From Ruania suaedae (lineage in GTDB: Bacteria; Actinomycetota; Actinomycetes; Actinomycetales; Beutenbergiaceae), in NCBI RefSeq assembly GCF_021049265.1, contig NZ_CP088018.1, forward strand, positions 682,001 through 746,000: a stretch of 64,000 bases of DNA, in the 5' to 3' direction. Made by a program: the position numbers and the translations under genes. The stretch's first letter is position 1; every line of letters starts with the position of its first letter. Shown here in pieces: positions 15,265-24,271 of the stretch. A model generated the notes under the pieces. That model did not search any database, had not been told where the DNA came from, and worked only from the letters and a program-made list of their open reading frames with translations.

Positions 15265-18200
15265 GTGAGGTCCGTCCGTCTGCCACGCCCCGGTAGCTCC
15301 CGAGACCCGGGAGCGCAGCAGCCGACCCCGGGCGCGAGCGCCACGGGTGAGCGGGGCCGGTTCGAGGAGAACGACACCCCGCGAGAGCGCGAGGTGGCAG
15401 CCGCTGTGGCCGCCTGGCGCGCGCGCCTGACCGACCTCGTGGGCGGCAGCGCGTTGTGGGACGTCTATGCCCTCGGTGACGCGATGGTCGAGCTGACCGC
15501 AGCCCACCCCTCGGGCATCGCCCAGCTCTACGCCGGGCGCAGCACCCCGTTGAGCAATCTGGTCCGCGAGGGTTCGGCGCTGACTCAGGCACGCCGGCGC
15601 GCCCGGATCGTCGTGGCCCGTACCGAGGAGCTCGCCCAGCGCTTCGGTGTCGCCCCCACCTACGTCGCGATGGGGGTGGCCACCTGGGAGTCGACCACGG
15701 CCGGTGACCCGGCCGGTGCCGATGCGGCTCCGCTCGAAGAAGGCGACGGCAGCGAGGACTATGGCAACGGCGAGGACAGTGACCTCTCGGACCCCGGCAC
15801 GGTGCCGGCCGTGCGCCCCCTCACCGCTGAACCCGAGGACATCGTCCCGCGGACCGTGCACGCGCCGGTGCTGCTGCGGCCGGTGCGGGTGCGGGTGCAC
15901 GGCTCCGACGCCGAGATCGACCTCGAGATCGATCCGGCCGTCGAACTGAACAGCCTGCTGGTGCGTGACCTGCGCGCCCGCGGCGTGGAGGTGGATGCCG
16001 GGCAGATCGCGCGGTCGACGATGACCCCGCACGGCTTCTCGCCGCGGCCGGCGCTGGAGCACATCGCCGAGCTCGGTCAGATCCTCCCGGGTTTCCGGCT
16101 CGAACCGAGGATCGTCGTCGGAGCGTTCGTCCATCCGGGTCAGGCGCTGGCCGACGACCTCGACGCCCAGGAACGCGAGCTCGCCACGCACGACGTGGTG
16201 GCCGCGCTGGCCGGTGTCGATGGTGCGCGAATGGCCGTGGCGGGCGATCCGCCCGCGCCCGACCCCGACGATCGTGACCCCGACGAGGAGGCCGGCGTCG
16301 GAGACCTCGATCCCGGCCAGCAGGACGTGCTGGACGCCGTGACGGCCGGCGGGCACCTGCTCGTGGACACCCCGCCCGGCACGGACAGCGCCGCGACCAT
16401 GGCGGCGGTCGTGGCGCAGGCCGCGGCGGACGGGCGGCGCGTGCTCTACGTGCCGGGTACGCGGCGCGCGGGCCAGGCCCTCCTGGACGCCCTGCGCCGC
16501 GCCGGCGTGGCCGATCTCGCCCTGGACCTGAGCAACGACCCGCGTTGGCCGAGCACGGCGTCGTCCCGGCTGGTGGAGGGTCTCAACCCACCCGAGCCCG
16601 AGATCGACACGGAGGCGCGGGCGGCCGAGCGGGCGAGACTGCGCCAGGCGCGAGAGGCGCTGAGGGAGCACCTGGATGCCCTCCACCGCCCGCGCCTGCC
16701 CTGGCAGGCCTCCGCCTATGACGCACTGCAGGCGCTCGCCGAGCTCACCTCGCAGCGACCGGGGCCCCGCACCCAGGTGCGCGTGGCCAGCCACGCCGTG
16801 CGTTCGATGTCCGAGCAGGACCGTCAGCACGCCCGTGAGGAACTGGCCCGGGCGGCCGCGCTCGGCGCCTTCCGGCTGCGGGCGGCCGATACGCCGTGGT
16901 TCGGGGCGCGACTGACCTCTGCCGATCACGCCACGGCCACCCTCGAACGCGTACGTGAGCTTGGCGAGCTGATGCCAGACCTGCGGGCGCAGATCGCCCG
17001 GACGGCCGTCCAGACCGGCCTGGACGAGGCGACGACGCTGGAGCAGTGGTCCGAGCAGCTGCTGTTGCTGGACGGGATCCGGTCCTCGCTGGACGTGTTC
17101 ACGCCGCAGGTCTTCGAGCGCTCCGCTGCTGACATGGTCGCGGCCACCGGGACCCGGGCGTGGCGCGCTCAGCACGACATCGACATGGGCTGGGGCACCC
17201 GGCGCCGGCTCAAGAAGCAGGCGCGCGACCTGCTTCGCCCGGGCGGGTCCGTGGGGGACCTGCACGCCGAACTGATCGATGTGCAGGAACGACGCGACCT
17301 GTGGCGCCGGCACTGCGCCGGCGGCGGATGGCCCCGGCTGCCCGAGGGAATGTCGGAGATCGCCCGGACCGAGGCGAGGGTCGCCGGCCTGGCGAGCGAG
17401 CTCGACCCGGTCCTGGCCGGCACGCTCGGCGGGCGTGAGATGGCCGAGGTCCCGCTCGAGGAGCTGGCCACGCGGCTGGCCCGGCTGGGGGCCGACGACG
17501 TCGCGCTGCGCCAGCTTCCCGAACGGGCGGCCGTGCTGGCTCACCTCGGCGGACTGGGCCTGGACGACCTGCTCGCCGACCTCACCCATCGCCGGGTGCC
17601 CACCTCCCTCGTGGGCGCCGAGTTCGACCTCGCCTGGTGGTCCAGCGTGCTCGAGGAGATCCTCGGGGACGATCCCTCGCTGGCGGGACTGGAGACCTCC
17701 GTGCTGGAGGAGGCCGCTGCCACGCTGCGCGAGTCGGACAGGGCGCAGACCGCCTCGCTGACGGCGCAGGTGCTCGCACGGGTCCGGGAGCACGTGCGCG
17801 CGAGCATCGCGGCGGACCGGGCGCGGGCCCAGGAGTTCTACCGCGCGGTGCGCGGCGGCGGGACCGACCTGAAGGACCTGCTGGAGGAGTACGGGCAGGT
17901 CGTCTGGGCGCCGCGACCGGTGTGGATCGTCCCGCCGATGGTCGTACCGCAGGTGCTGCCCCCGGAGCGCACGGTCGATCTGGTGGTGCTGGACGCCGTC
18001 CAGCACGTGCCCGCCGAGCAGGTGATCTCCTCGATCGCCCGCGCCACTCAGGTGGTCGTGGTCGGCGACACGCGCCGCGGCAGTGAGGGCGGGGTGGTCT
18101 CGCAGCTGTCCTGGTTGCCGACGCTGACCCTTCACCCCGGGCGTGGCCGGCAGGCTCCCGATGTGGCCGCCTTCCTCTCGGCTCACGGCTATGACGAGAC

Positions 18201-19644
18201 GGTCCAGCCGTTGCCCACCCCTCCCGGTGAGCGCAGCGTGCGGCTCGAGCTCGTGGACGGCACCGGCATGCCGGTGCCGGGGGCCGACGTCGTCGAGAGC
18301 GTCCAGGCCGAGGTGGATCGCGTCGTCGACCTGGTGATCGACCATGCGCTCAGCCGGCCGGAGGAGTCACTGGCCGTCGTGGCGCTGAACACCCGCCACG
18401 CCGACCGGGTCCGCGAGGCGGTGCTCTCCGTGGCGGCCGGCAGCGCCAGCATGTCGGCCTACTTCGACCAGTCGCGTACCGAGGCCTTCACCGTGGTGGA
18501 CGTGGAGTCGGCCGCCGGTCTGCGCCGCGACGCCATCGTTCTCACGCTCGGGTTCGGCAAGACCCCGCACGGGCGCGTGCTGCACCGCTTCGGTGCCATC
18601 TCCGGCCCCGACGGCGTCGCCTACCTGACCGACGCTCTCGACGCCGTGCGTCACCGCCTCACCCTCGTCAGCTGCCTCGGCCCGGAGGACCTCGACCCGG
18701 AGCGCGTGCGCGCGCCCGGCTCGCAGATGCTGCTGGACCTGCTGCACATGGCCGCGGCCGGGCAGGCCCAGCGTCCGCAGGAGGACCCCGGCCTCGGGGT
18801 CGACCGGCTGCTGCTGGACCTGGCCGAACGGCTGTGGCGGCGTGGCCTGACAGTCGTGCCGCGGTACGGGATCCCGGGCGGTATCAGGATCCCGCTGGCG
18901 GTCGGCCACCCGGCCCTGCCGGACGATCTGCTGCTCGCGGTACGCACTGACGACGAGGACTACATGGCCGAGCCGAGCCTGCGGCGCCGCGACCGGCACT
19001 GGGTCGAGCGCCTGGTGGACCGAGGCTGGCACGTACGCACCGTCTACTCCTCGGCGGTGTTCATGGACCCGCAGGGCGAGGCCGAGAAGATCGCCGCCCA
19101 GCTCGATCTCATCGTCGCCGAGCGCACCGGAATCCCGCCCGAGGAGCGCCCCGCCCTGCCGCAGCGTTGGGAGGACGAGACCAGTGATCTCGCCGATGGC
19201 CCGGGCTCAGCCGTCACCTCGGCACGGGGGGTGGCGATGGTGGGCGCCTCGCTGGCGGGCAGCGCCGCCGGACCGGCGGACCGGGATGCCGGGATGCGCA
19301 CCGACCGGCCGGACGTGCCGGCGGGGCAGCCGCTGAGCAGGTACGGCGACGACGAGCTCGATGCGCTTGTCGCGTGGATCGCCTCGGACGGGCTCGGGCG
19401 GACCGTCGAGGAGCTGCGGGACGAGCTGCGGCGCGAACTCGGGATCGCCAAGCGGGGCACGCACGTGGACGCGGTACTCGCCGCAGCGGCGCGTCGCTCC
19501 GGGCTGGCCGAGCCCGCTTCGGCTCCCGGGATCACCGAGACCACTGAGGTCACGGAAGCCACGGAGGTCACGGAGTCCCCGGCGGAGGCCGAGGAGAGCG
19601 AGCGGCCCGTGGCCGACGACGACGAGCGGGGCGAGCGTGGCTGA
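15265..19644 (+). CDS. DUF4011/SF1 helicase-nuclease homologue with lost catalytic motifs
   Basis: Very large protein of 1459 residues. The N-terminus matches DUF4011 (AAHPSGIAQLYAGRSTPLSNLVREGSAL, residues ~75-105). The middle matches a Upf1-like superfamily 1 helicase and the region around 1170-1275 a Vsr/MTES_1575-type nuclease. Every key motif is altered. Walker A GPPGTGKS reads TPPGTDSA (Asp374, Ser375). The DEASQ box reads DAVQH (Asp910, Ala911). GDPKQLPP reads GDTRRGSEG, and the motif VI Arg finger is absent (LTDALDAVRHR). In the nuclease part, RIDLAV reads RIPLAV and the E-x-D pair reads RTD. The frame is nevertheless open throughout with normal codon use, which suggests a conserved non-catalytic role. 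GTG 15265 lies six bases after TAGCGT. Confidence 0.8.
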   Translation: MRSVRLPRPGSSRDPGAQQPTPGASATGERGRFEENDTPREREVAAAVAAWRARLTDLVGGSALWDVYALGDAMVELTAAHPSGIAQLYAGRSTPLSNLVREGSALTQARRRARIVVARTEELAQRFGVAPTYVAMGVATWESTTAGDPAGADAAPLEEGDGSEDYGNGEDSDLSDPGTVPAVRPLTAEPEDIVPRTVHAPVLLRPVRVRVHGSDAEIDLEIDPAVELNSLLVRDLRARGVEVDAGQIARSTMTPHGFSPRPALEHIAELGQILPGFRLEPRIVVGAFVHPGQALADDLDAQERELATHDVVAALAGVDGARMAVAGDPPAPDPDDRDPDEEAGVGDLDPGQQDVLDAVTAGGHLLVDTPPGTDSAATMAAVVAQAAADGRRVLYVPGTRRAGQALLDALRRAGVADLALDLSNDPRWPSTASSRLVEGLNPPEPEIDTEARAAERARLRQAREALREHLDALHRPRLPWQASAYDALQALAELTSQRPGPRTQVRVASHAVRSMSEQDRQHAREELARAAALGAFRLRAADTPWFGARLTSADHATATLERVRELGELMPDLRAQIARTAVQTGLDEATTLEQWSEQLLLLDGIRSSLDVFTPQVFERSAADMVAATGTRAWRAQHDIDMGWGTRRRLKKQARDLLRPGGSVGDLHAELIDVQERRDLWRRHCAGGGWPRLPEGMSEIARTEARVAGLASELDPVLAGTLGGREMAEVPLEELATRLARLGADDVALRQLPERAAVLAHLGGLGLDDLLADLTHRRVPTSLVGAEFDLAWWSSVLEEILGDDPSLAGLETSVLEEAAATLRESDRAQTASLTAQVLARVREHVRASIAADRARAQEFYRAVRGGGTDLKDLLEEYGQVVWAPRPVWIVPPMVVPQVLPPERTVDLVVLDAVQHVPAEQVISSIARATQVVVVGDTRRGSEGGVVSQLSWLPTLTLHPGRGRQAPDVAAFLSAHGYDETVQPLPTPPGERSVRLELVDGTGMPVPGADVVESVQAEVDRVVDLVIDHALSRPEESLAVVALNTRHADRVREAVLSVAAGSASMSAYFDQSRTEAFTVVDVESAAGLRRDAIVLTLGFGKTPHGRVLHRFGAISGPDGVAYLTDALDAVRHRLTLVSCLGPEDLDPERVRAPGSQMLLDLLHMAAAGQAQRPQEDPGLGVDRLLLDLAERLWRRGLTVVPRYGIPGGIRIPLAVGHPALPDDLLLAVRTDDEDYMAEPSLRRRDRHWVERLVDRGWHVRTVYSSAVFMDPQGEAEKIAAQLDLIVAERTGIPPEERPALPQRWEDETSDLADGPGSAVTSARGVAMVGASLAGSAAGPADRDAGMRTDRPDVPAGQPLSRYGDDELDALVAWIASDGLGRTVEELRDELRRELGIAKRGTHVDAVLAAAARRSGLAEPASAPGITETTEVTEATEVTESPAEAEESERPVADDDERGERG

Positions 19645-19849
19645 GGGCTCCGCCACGGGCGAATCCGGCGAGGACGAGGTCCCCGGCGAGGAGACCACCC
19701 GGCGGCGCCGGCACCGCCGAGTGGTCCGGCCGGGCACCGGGCCGGAGCCCTTGGTCGACCGGCGGCTGTTCGACGCCGAGGAGCAGCGCCGTGAGGACGG
19801 CTCCGATGACGATCGTTTCCTGCGGGACGTCCCGCCGCACTGGTCCTGA
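19637..19849 (+). CDS. Small acidic/basic hypothetical protein
   Basis: Seventy-residue hydrophilic protein whose GTG start overlaps the end of the 1459-residue gene by eight bases, so it is likely translated from the same message. The N-terminal third is Glu/Gly-rich, followed by a TRRRRHRR basic patch and a C-terminus VDRRLFDAEEQRREDGSDDDRFLRDVPPHWS. No membrane segment or known domain is seen. The tight coupling and the ordered C-terminal motif ending RDVPPHW make it likely real. It may work with the upstream helicase-like protein, but that is only inferred from position. Confidence 0.6.
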   Translation: MAEGSATGESGEDEVPGEETTRRRRHRRVVRPGTGPEPLVDRRLFDAEEQRREDGSDDDRFLRDVPPHWS

Positions 19850-19856
19850 CCGCTGC

Positions 19857-20267
19857 TCAGTTCTTCGTGGCGAGCAGGTCCCGGATCTCGGTCAGCAGCA
19901 GGATGTCCTCCGCGGGTGCCGCGGGCGCCGGCTCCACGCCGCGAGCGCGGCGCTCGGCGAGCTTGTTCATCGGCATCACCACCGCGAAGTAGATCGCAGC
20001 GGCGACCAGCAGGAAGTTGATCAGCGCCGTGAGGACGGCACCAAGGAGCACCTCGGTGGGTTCGCCGCCGGTCTGCTCGGCGGTACGCATCGTGATCACC
20101 CAGATCCGATCGAGGTTCGGCTGCCCGAAGATCCCGCCGATCAGAGGGTTGAGGACGTTGTCGACCAGCGCCGTCACGACGGTGCCGAACGCGGCACCGA
20201 TGACCACGCCCACGGCCAGGTCGATCACGTTCCCGCGTGCGATGAACTCCTTGAAACCCTGCAGCAT
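19857..20267 (-). CDS. mscL: Large-conductance mechanosensitive channel
   Basis: MscL of 136 residues, a pentameric inner-membrane safety valve opened by osmotic downshock. It opens with the amphipathic helix MLQGFKEFIARGN, then TM1 (VIDLAVGVVIGAAFGTVVTALV), a periplasmic loop (FGQPNLDRIWVITMRTAEQTGGEPTEV), TM2 (LGAVLTALINFLLVAAAIYFAVV), and the C-terminal bundle. An Ala-Pro insert precedes the final helix EDILLLTEIRDLLATKN. Length is normal. ATG 20267 is used because GGGAAG lies six bases upstream; a GTG at 20273 overlaps that site. Confidence 0.96.
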   Translation of the reverse strand: MLQGFKEFIARGNVIDLAVGVVIGAAFGTVVTALVDNVLNPLIGGIFGQPNLDRIWVITMRTAEQTGGEPTEVLLGAVLTALINFLLVAAAIYFAVVMPMNKLAERRARGVEPAPAAPAEDILLLTEIRDLLATKN

Positions 20268-20290
20268 GGTCACTTCCCAACTGTCGCTGT

Positions 20291-20950
20291 CTACGGTTGA
20301 TCCCCGGGGATCAGCACCGCCCGCACTGGCGTCAGCGCACCGGCACCGGACAGCACAGTAGCCGCATCGGGGGAGATCGCCACGACGACGGCGCCGGAGG
20401 CCTGAGCCCCGCCCACGTCGAGCAGTCCGGACGCGTCCTCACCCGCGTCCAGCCGGGCCAGCACCAGCGCGTCGTCGGCGACCAGCTCGGCGCCGGACCC
20501 ACCCGGATCGAGCTCGGCGGACTCCCACGAGGGCGGCTGGTAGAGGCGGAGCCGGTCACCCACGCGGACCAGCGTCATCAGCTGCGGGTCGGCCAGCTGG
20601 ACCGGGACCACGACAGTTCCAGGAGGTGCCGCGTCCACCAGCCCGGAGGAGACCACCATCGTGGCGGCCACCGGCAGATCCTCGGGTACGCCGGCGGCGA
20701 GTGTCTGGCCGATGAGTTCCTCGGCAGTGAGGGCGGCGGCCGGTGGGTTCAGAGCCGGGCGTTCCCGCAGATCACCTGAGGTCACCTCGGTCCCGGCCGG
20801 GAGGTCACGGGCGGCGACCGTCAGGGTGCCGGTCGGTTGCGGTGGGGCCAGGTCGGACAGGATCAGCAGGCCGGCACTGGTCAGGCAGACCGCGGCCAGC
20901 ACGAACCTGAACCGCCAGAGGGTGCCGAGGAGCCGTGGTCGCGTCGTCAT
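20291..20950 (-). CDS. SAF-domain protein (CpaB/RcpC-like)
   Basis: Membrane-anchored protein of 219 residues: an N-terminal helix (FRFVLAAVCLTSAGLLILSDL, ~15-35), then an SAF domain (TLTVAARDLPAGTEVTSGDLRE, ~42-105), and a C-terminal region with VQLADPQLMTLVRVGDRLRLY. The layout resembles CpaB/RcpC proteins of Flp/Tad pili, but no other pilus gene is near. The actinobacterial versions often stand alone. Start ATG 20950 lies six bases after a TAGCGT box (20957-20962 on the complementary strand), so it is probably leaderless. Confidence 0.8.
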   Translation of the reverse strand: MTTRPRLLGTLWRFRFVLAAVCLTSAGLLILSDLAPPQPTGTLTVAARDLPAGTEVTSGDLRERPALNPPAAALTAEELIGQTLAAGVPEDLPVAATMVVSSGLVDAAPPGTVVVPVQLADPQLMTLVRVGDRLRLYQPPSWESAELDPGGSGAELVADDALVLARLDAGEDASGLLDVGGAQASGAVVVAISPDAATVLSGAGALTPVRAVLIPGDQP

Positions 20951-21050
20951 GGGGCGACGCTAGGCGCGGCCGGTCACCGGGCACGTGCACTCCGCGCGGG
21001 GCTGTGGACAGTGCTGCAGCGGGACGGTGGCCGGGCCGCCGCTCACCCGG

Positions 21051-21410
21051 TCAGGAGGACGAGGCGGCCTTCGCCGGCGCGGAGGACGCCGAGGAGTTCG
21101 AGGAGTTCGACGACTTCTCGGAAGACGCCGAGCTCGACTTCTCCGAGGAGGAGCTCGACTTCTCGGACGAGCCGGACTTCTCGGACGAGCCGGAGCCCGC
21201 GGACTTGCCGCTCCGGGACTTATCGGACCCGGCGCGGGAGTCGTTGCGATAGAAGCCCGACCCCTTGAAGACCACGCCGACGGCCGAGAACTGCTTGCGC
21301 AGCGTCGGCTGGTCGCACGCGGGGCACACCGTCAGGGAGTCCTCGCTGAACGACTGGTAGATGTCGAATGCGTGCGAGCAGGACGAGCACGCGTAGGCGT
21401 AGGTGGGCAC
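21051..21410 (-). CDS. FmdB-family zinc ribbon protein with Ser-rich tail
   Basis: Protein of 119 residues. The first ~45 form a zinc ribbon: PTYAYACSSCSHAF, then CPACDQPTLRKQFSAVGVVFKGSGFY, with two CxxC pairs that should hold one zinc. This is the FmdB/regulatory-protein domain found in most Actinobacteria. The remaining ~65 residues are a highly repetitive tail of SSEK/SSS units, likely disordered. GTG 21410 is chosen because GGAGGA precedes it; the open frame continues upstream without a family match. Function of the family is not firmly known. Confidence 0.85.
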   Translation of the reverse strand: MPTYAYACSSCSHAFDIYQSFSEDSLTVCPACDQPTLRKQFSAVGVVFKGSGFYRNDSRAGSDKSRSGKSAGSGSSEKSGSSEKSSSSSEKSSSASSEKSSNSSNSSASSAPAKAASSS

Positions 21411-21549
21411 CTGGTCCTCCGGGACTCGAGCGGGTTCGGCCGAGATGGCCGACGTCCCAGTGTACGCTGATCCGCCCCCTCGCCGTACGCGCCGGGCGGT
21501 AGGCGGCGCCTCGCCGCGGATCGCACTCCCGGCGGCTACCCTCGGGAGG

Positions 21550-24234
21550 GTGTCTGGGACAACAGTGCTCCGCCGGGCGGGCCTCGGCCTCGCCGCCGTG
21601 CTCGTGGTCGCGCTGGTGGTCGCGACCGTGGCGACGTTCACCTTCGTCCGCCGTCCTCTCCCCGATCACGACGGCGCCCCCCAGGTCCCCGGCCTCGGCG
21701 CCGAGGTCGAGGTGGTGCGCGACGAGCGCGGGATCCCGCACGTCTACGCCGATACGGCCACCGACCTGTTCATGGCGCAGGGGTACGTCCACGCCCAGGA
21801 CCGGTTCTTCGAGATGGACTACCGGCGCCACCTGACGGCGGGCCGGCTGGCCGAGCTCGTCGGCCCCGTCGAGACGGCGCTCGAGGCCGACCAGGCCATC
21901 CGCACCATGGGGTGGCGCCGGGTGGCCGAGGCGGAATGGGAGTTGCTGGAGCCGCAGACGCGCACCTACCTCAGTGCCTACGCCGACGGCGTCAATGCCT
22001 ACCTGAACGAACGCTCCCCGAGCGGCATCGCCCTCGAGTACACCGTGCTCGGGATCGGGGTCGAGGTGACCGACATCGAGCCCTGGCACCCGATCGACTC
22101 CCTCGCCTGGCTGAAGGCGATGGCGTGGGATCTGGTCGGCAACTACGCCGACGAGCTCGAGCGTGCCGCCGCCTACGGGCAGACCGGTGACCTGGACATG
22201 GTCGCCCAGCTGTTCCCGGAGTACCCGGCCGACCGGAACCTGCCGATCCTGCCGACCGAGCGCGAGATCGAGACCCACGCAGAGCTGGCCGCCGAGAACG
22301 ACACCGGGACAGACACCGAGGCCGGCGGCGGGACGGGAGGCGACGCCGAGGCGTCCGGCCCGGATGCCGAGCTTACGACCGCCGCCGCGCAGGCGCTGGA
22401 GTCCACCCGTGCCGTGCTGGGAGCCGTTCCGCACGCGCTGGGCAGCGGCGACGGTATCGGGTCCAACTCCTGGGTGGTCTCAGGCGAGCACACCTCCTCC
22501 GGGCTGCCGCTGCTCGCCAACGATCCACATCTGGGGCCCTCCGTCCCGGGCATCTGGTATCAGGCCGGTCTGCACTGCCGCACCGTCGGTCCGGAGTGCC
22601 CGTTCGAGGTCAGCGGGTTCACCTTCGCGGGCATGCCCGGGGTGGTGATCGGCCACAACGCCGAGCTCTCGTGGGGCCTGACGAACCTCACCGCCGACAG
22701 CAGCGACTTCTTCCTTGAGCGGACCTACCCCGACGGTACCTACCTCTATGACGGCGCCCGGCGGCGGATCACCGAGCGGATCGAGACGATCGAGGTCAAC
22801 GGTGGTGACCCGATCGAGCTGACCGTCCGGTCCACCGAGCACGGGCCGATCGTCTCCGACGTCATCGCCCCGACGCGTGCGGCCGCCGACCTTCCCCTGC
22901 CCGAGCAGTCGCCGCCCTCGGGCACCAGCGGGTTCGCCGTCGCCCTCTCCTGGACGGCGCTGGAGCCGGGCCGCACGATGGATGCGGTGTTCGCGATCAA
23001 TACCGCCAGCGACGCCTCCGACATCGCCGCTGCGGCGGCGCTGTTCGAGGTACCGACCCAGAACATCGTGTTCGCGACCACCGAGGGCGACATCGGGTAC
23101 CAGGCTCCCGGGAGGATTCCCGTCAGAGCAGCCGTCCCCGACGGCGTCGTCCCCGCCGACGGCTCCTGGCCCAGGCCCGGGTGGGATCCGCGCTACGACT
23201 GGCAGGGTTACCTCGATCCGGCAGATCTGCCCGCCGCGCTCAATCCGGAGTCCGGCTACATCGTGGCGGCGAACCAGCCCGTGCTCACCCCTGACCGGTA
23301 CGCCGAGCTGGGCGGCGACTTCGCGTACGGCTTCCGTGCCCAGCAGATCCGCGACCAGCTGAGCGAGATGGTCGCGGCCGGGCCCGTGGACGGTGCCGAC
23401 ATGTCACGGATCCAGGCGGACGAGACCGATCCGGCCGCCGAGATGCTCGTGCCCACGCTGCTCGAGCTGGACCTCACCGACGACGAGGTCGACGGTGTCG
23501 ACCCGGAGTTCGTGGCGGAGGCCGTGGAGCTGTTCGAGGACTGGGACCGCGTCAACGATGCCGACTCACCGGCGGCGGCCTATTTCGCCGCCGTCTGGAC
23601 GAATCTGCTCCGGCTCACCTTCTGGGACCAGATGCCCGAGTCGCAGCGCCCGAGCGGGGGAAGTCGCTGGATCGAGGTCGTGCGCGGGCTGCTGGCGGAG
23701 GAGGACAACCCGTGGTGGGATGACCGCGCCACGTTGAACCAGGTCGAGCAGCGCGACCGGATCCTCCGGATGGCGCTGGCCGAGGCCCGCACCCAGCTGA
23801 CGGTCTCCCTCGGGAAGAACCCGCAGGACTGGCGCTGGGACCAGCTGCACCTGCTCACCCCGGCCCACCCGATCCTCGGCACGCCCGGCGGCGGGATACC
23901 CGCGCTGGTCTCCGACTACGTCAACCTCGACACGATCGGCCTCGGTGGCGGCTCCTCGATCGTCAACGCCACCGGGTGGAGCGCGGCCGCCTGGTCGGAG
24001 GATGGGTACCCCGACTTCAGCGTCAGCGCTGTTCCCTCCATGCGGATGGTGGTCGACCTGGCAGACCTGGACGCCTCCACCTGGGTCAACCTCACCGGCA
24101 GCTCCGGGCATCCGGCGTCCGAGCACTACGGGGACCAGTACGAGGCCTGGGCGTCCGGGGAGACGTTCGCCTGGCCGTTCAGCCGCAGTGCCGTCGACGC
24201 GGCAGCGGAGCAGCGTCAGACCCTGGTCCCCTAG
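21550..24234 (+). CDS. Penicillin acylase family amidohydrolase (Ntn hydrolase)
   Basis: Membrane-anchored or secreted Ntn hydrolase of 894 residues. An N-terminal hydrophobic anchor (~9-30) precedes an alpha-chain region with VEVVRDERGIPHVYA and FMAQGYVHAQDRFFEMDYRR. An acidic, Gly/Thr-rich spacer (~250-275) and the autocleavage point before Ser305 (GSNSWVVSG, followed by LPLLANDPHLG) come next. The rest is the beta chain, with GLTNLTADSSDFFLE and NQPVLTP. Ser305 would become the nucleophile. The family deacylates beta-lactams, acyl-homoserine lactones or other amides; the natural substrate here is unknown. GTG 21550 follows TACCCT by seven bases; earlier in-frame starts exist. Confidence 0.85.
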   Translation: MSGTTVLRRAGLGLAAVLVVALVVATVATFTFVRRPLPDHDGAPQVPGLGAEVEVVRDERGIPHVYADTATDLFMAQGYVHAQDRFFEMDYRRHLTAGRLAELVGPVETALEADQAIRTMGWRRVAEAEWELLEPQTRTYLSAYADGVNAYLNERSPSGIALEYTVLGIGVEVTDIEPWHPIDSLAWLKAMAWDLVGNYADELERAAAYGQTGDLDMVAQLFPEYPADRNLPILPTEREIETHAELAAENDTGTDTEAGGGTGGDAEASGPDAELTTAAAQALESTRAVLGAVPHALGSGDGIGSNSWVVSGEHTSSGLPLLANDPHLGPSVPGIWYQAGLHCRTVGPECPFEVSGFTFAGMPGVVIGHNAELSWGLTNLTADSSDFFLERTYPDGTYLYDGARRRITERIETIEVNGGDPIELTVRSTEHGPIVSDVIAPTRAAADLPLPEQSPPSGTSGFAVALSWTALEPGRTMDAVFAINTASDASDIAAAAALFEVPTQNIVFATTEGDIGYQAPGRIPVRAAVPDGVVPADGSWPRPGWDPRYDWQGYLDPADLPAALNPESGYIVAANQPVLTPDRYAELGGDFAYGFRAQQIRDQLSEMVAAGPVDGADMSRIQADETDPAAEMLVPTLLELDLTDDEVDGVDPEFVAEAVELFEDWDRVNDADSPAAAYFAAVWTNLLRLTFWDQMPESQRPSGGSRWIEVVRGLLAEEDNPWWDDRATLNQVEQRDRILRMALAEARTQLTVSLGKNPQDWRWDQLHLLTPAHPILGTPGGGIPALVSDYVNLDTIGLGGGSSIVNATGWSAAAWSEDGYPDFSVSAVPSMRMVVDLADLDASTWVNLTGSSGHPASEHYGDQYEAWASGETFAWPFSRSAVDAAAEQRQTLVP

Positions 24235-24236
24235 GA

Positions 24237-24259
24237 ACCGGCCGGCCCGGAAGGCCGGT
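24237..24259 (+). terminator. Hairpin between acylase and cyclo-ligase genes
   Basis: A seven-base stem ACCGGCC/GGCCGGT with a nine-base loop lies just after the acylase stop and before the convergent next gene. There is no T-run, so termination activity is uncertain. Confidence 0.4.
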
Positions 24260-24271
24260 GCCCGGGTGAGG

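Noticed and set aside
15058-18345. A 1095-codon open frame on the minus strand opposite the DUF4011 gene
   Set aside because: High GC with strong codon bias keeps antisense frames open; its translation is low-complexity Arg/Gly/His with no domain, while the plus strand shows clear family motifs.
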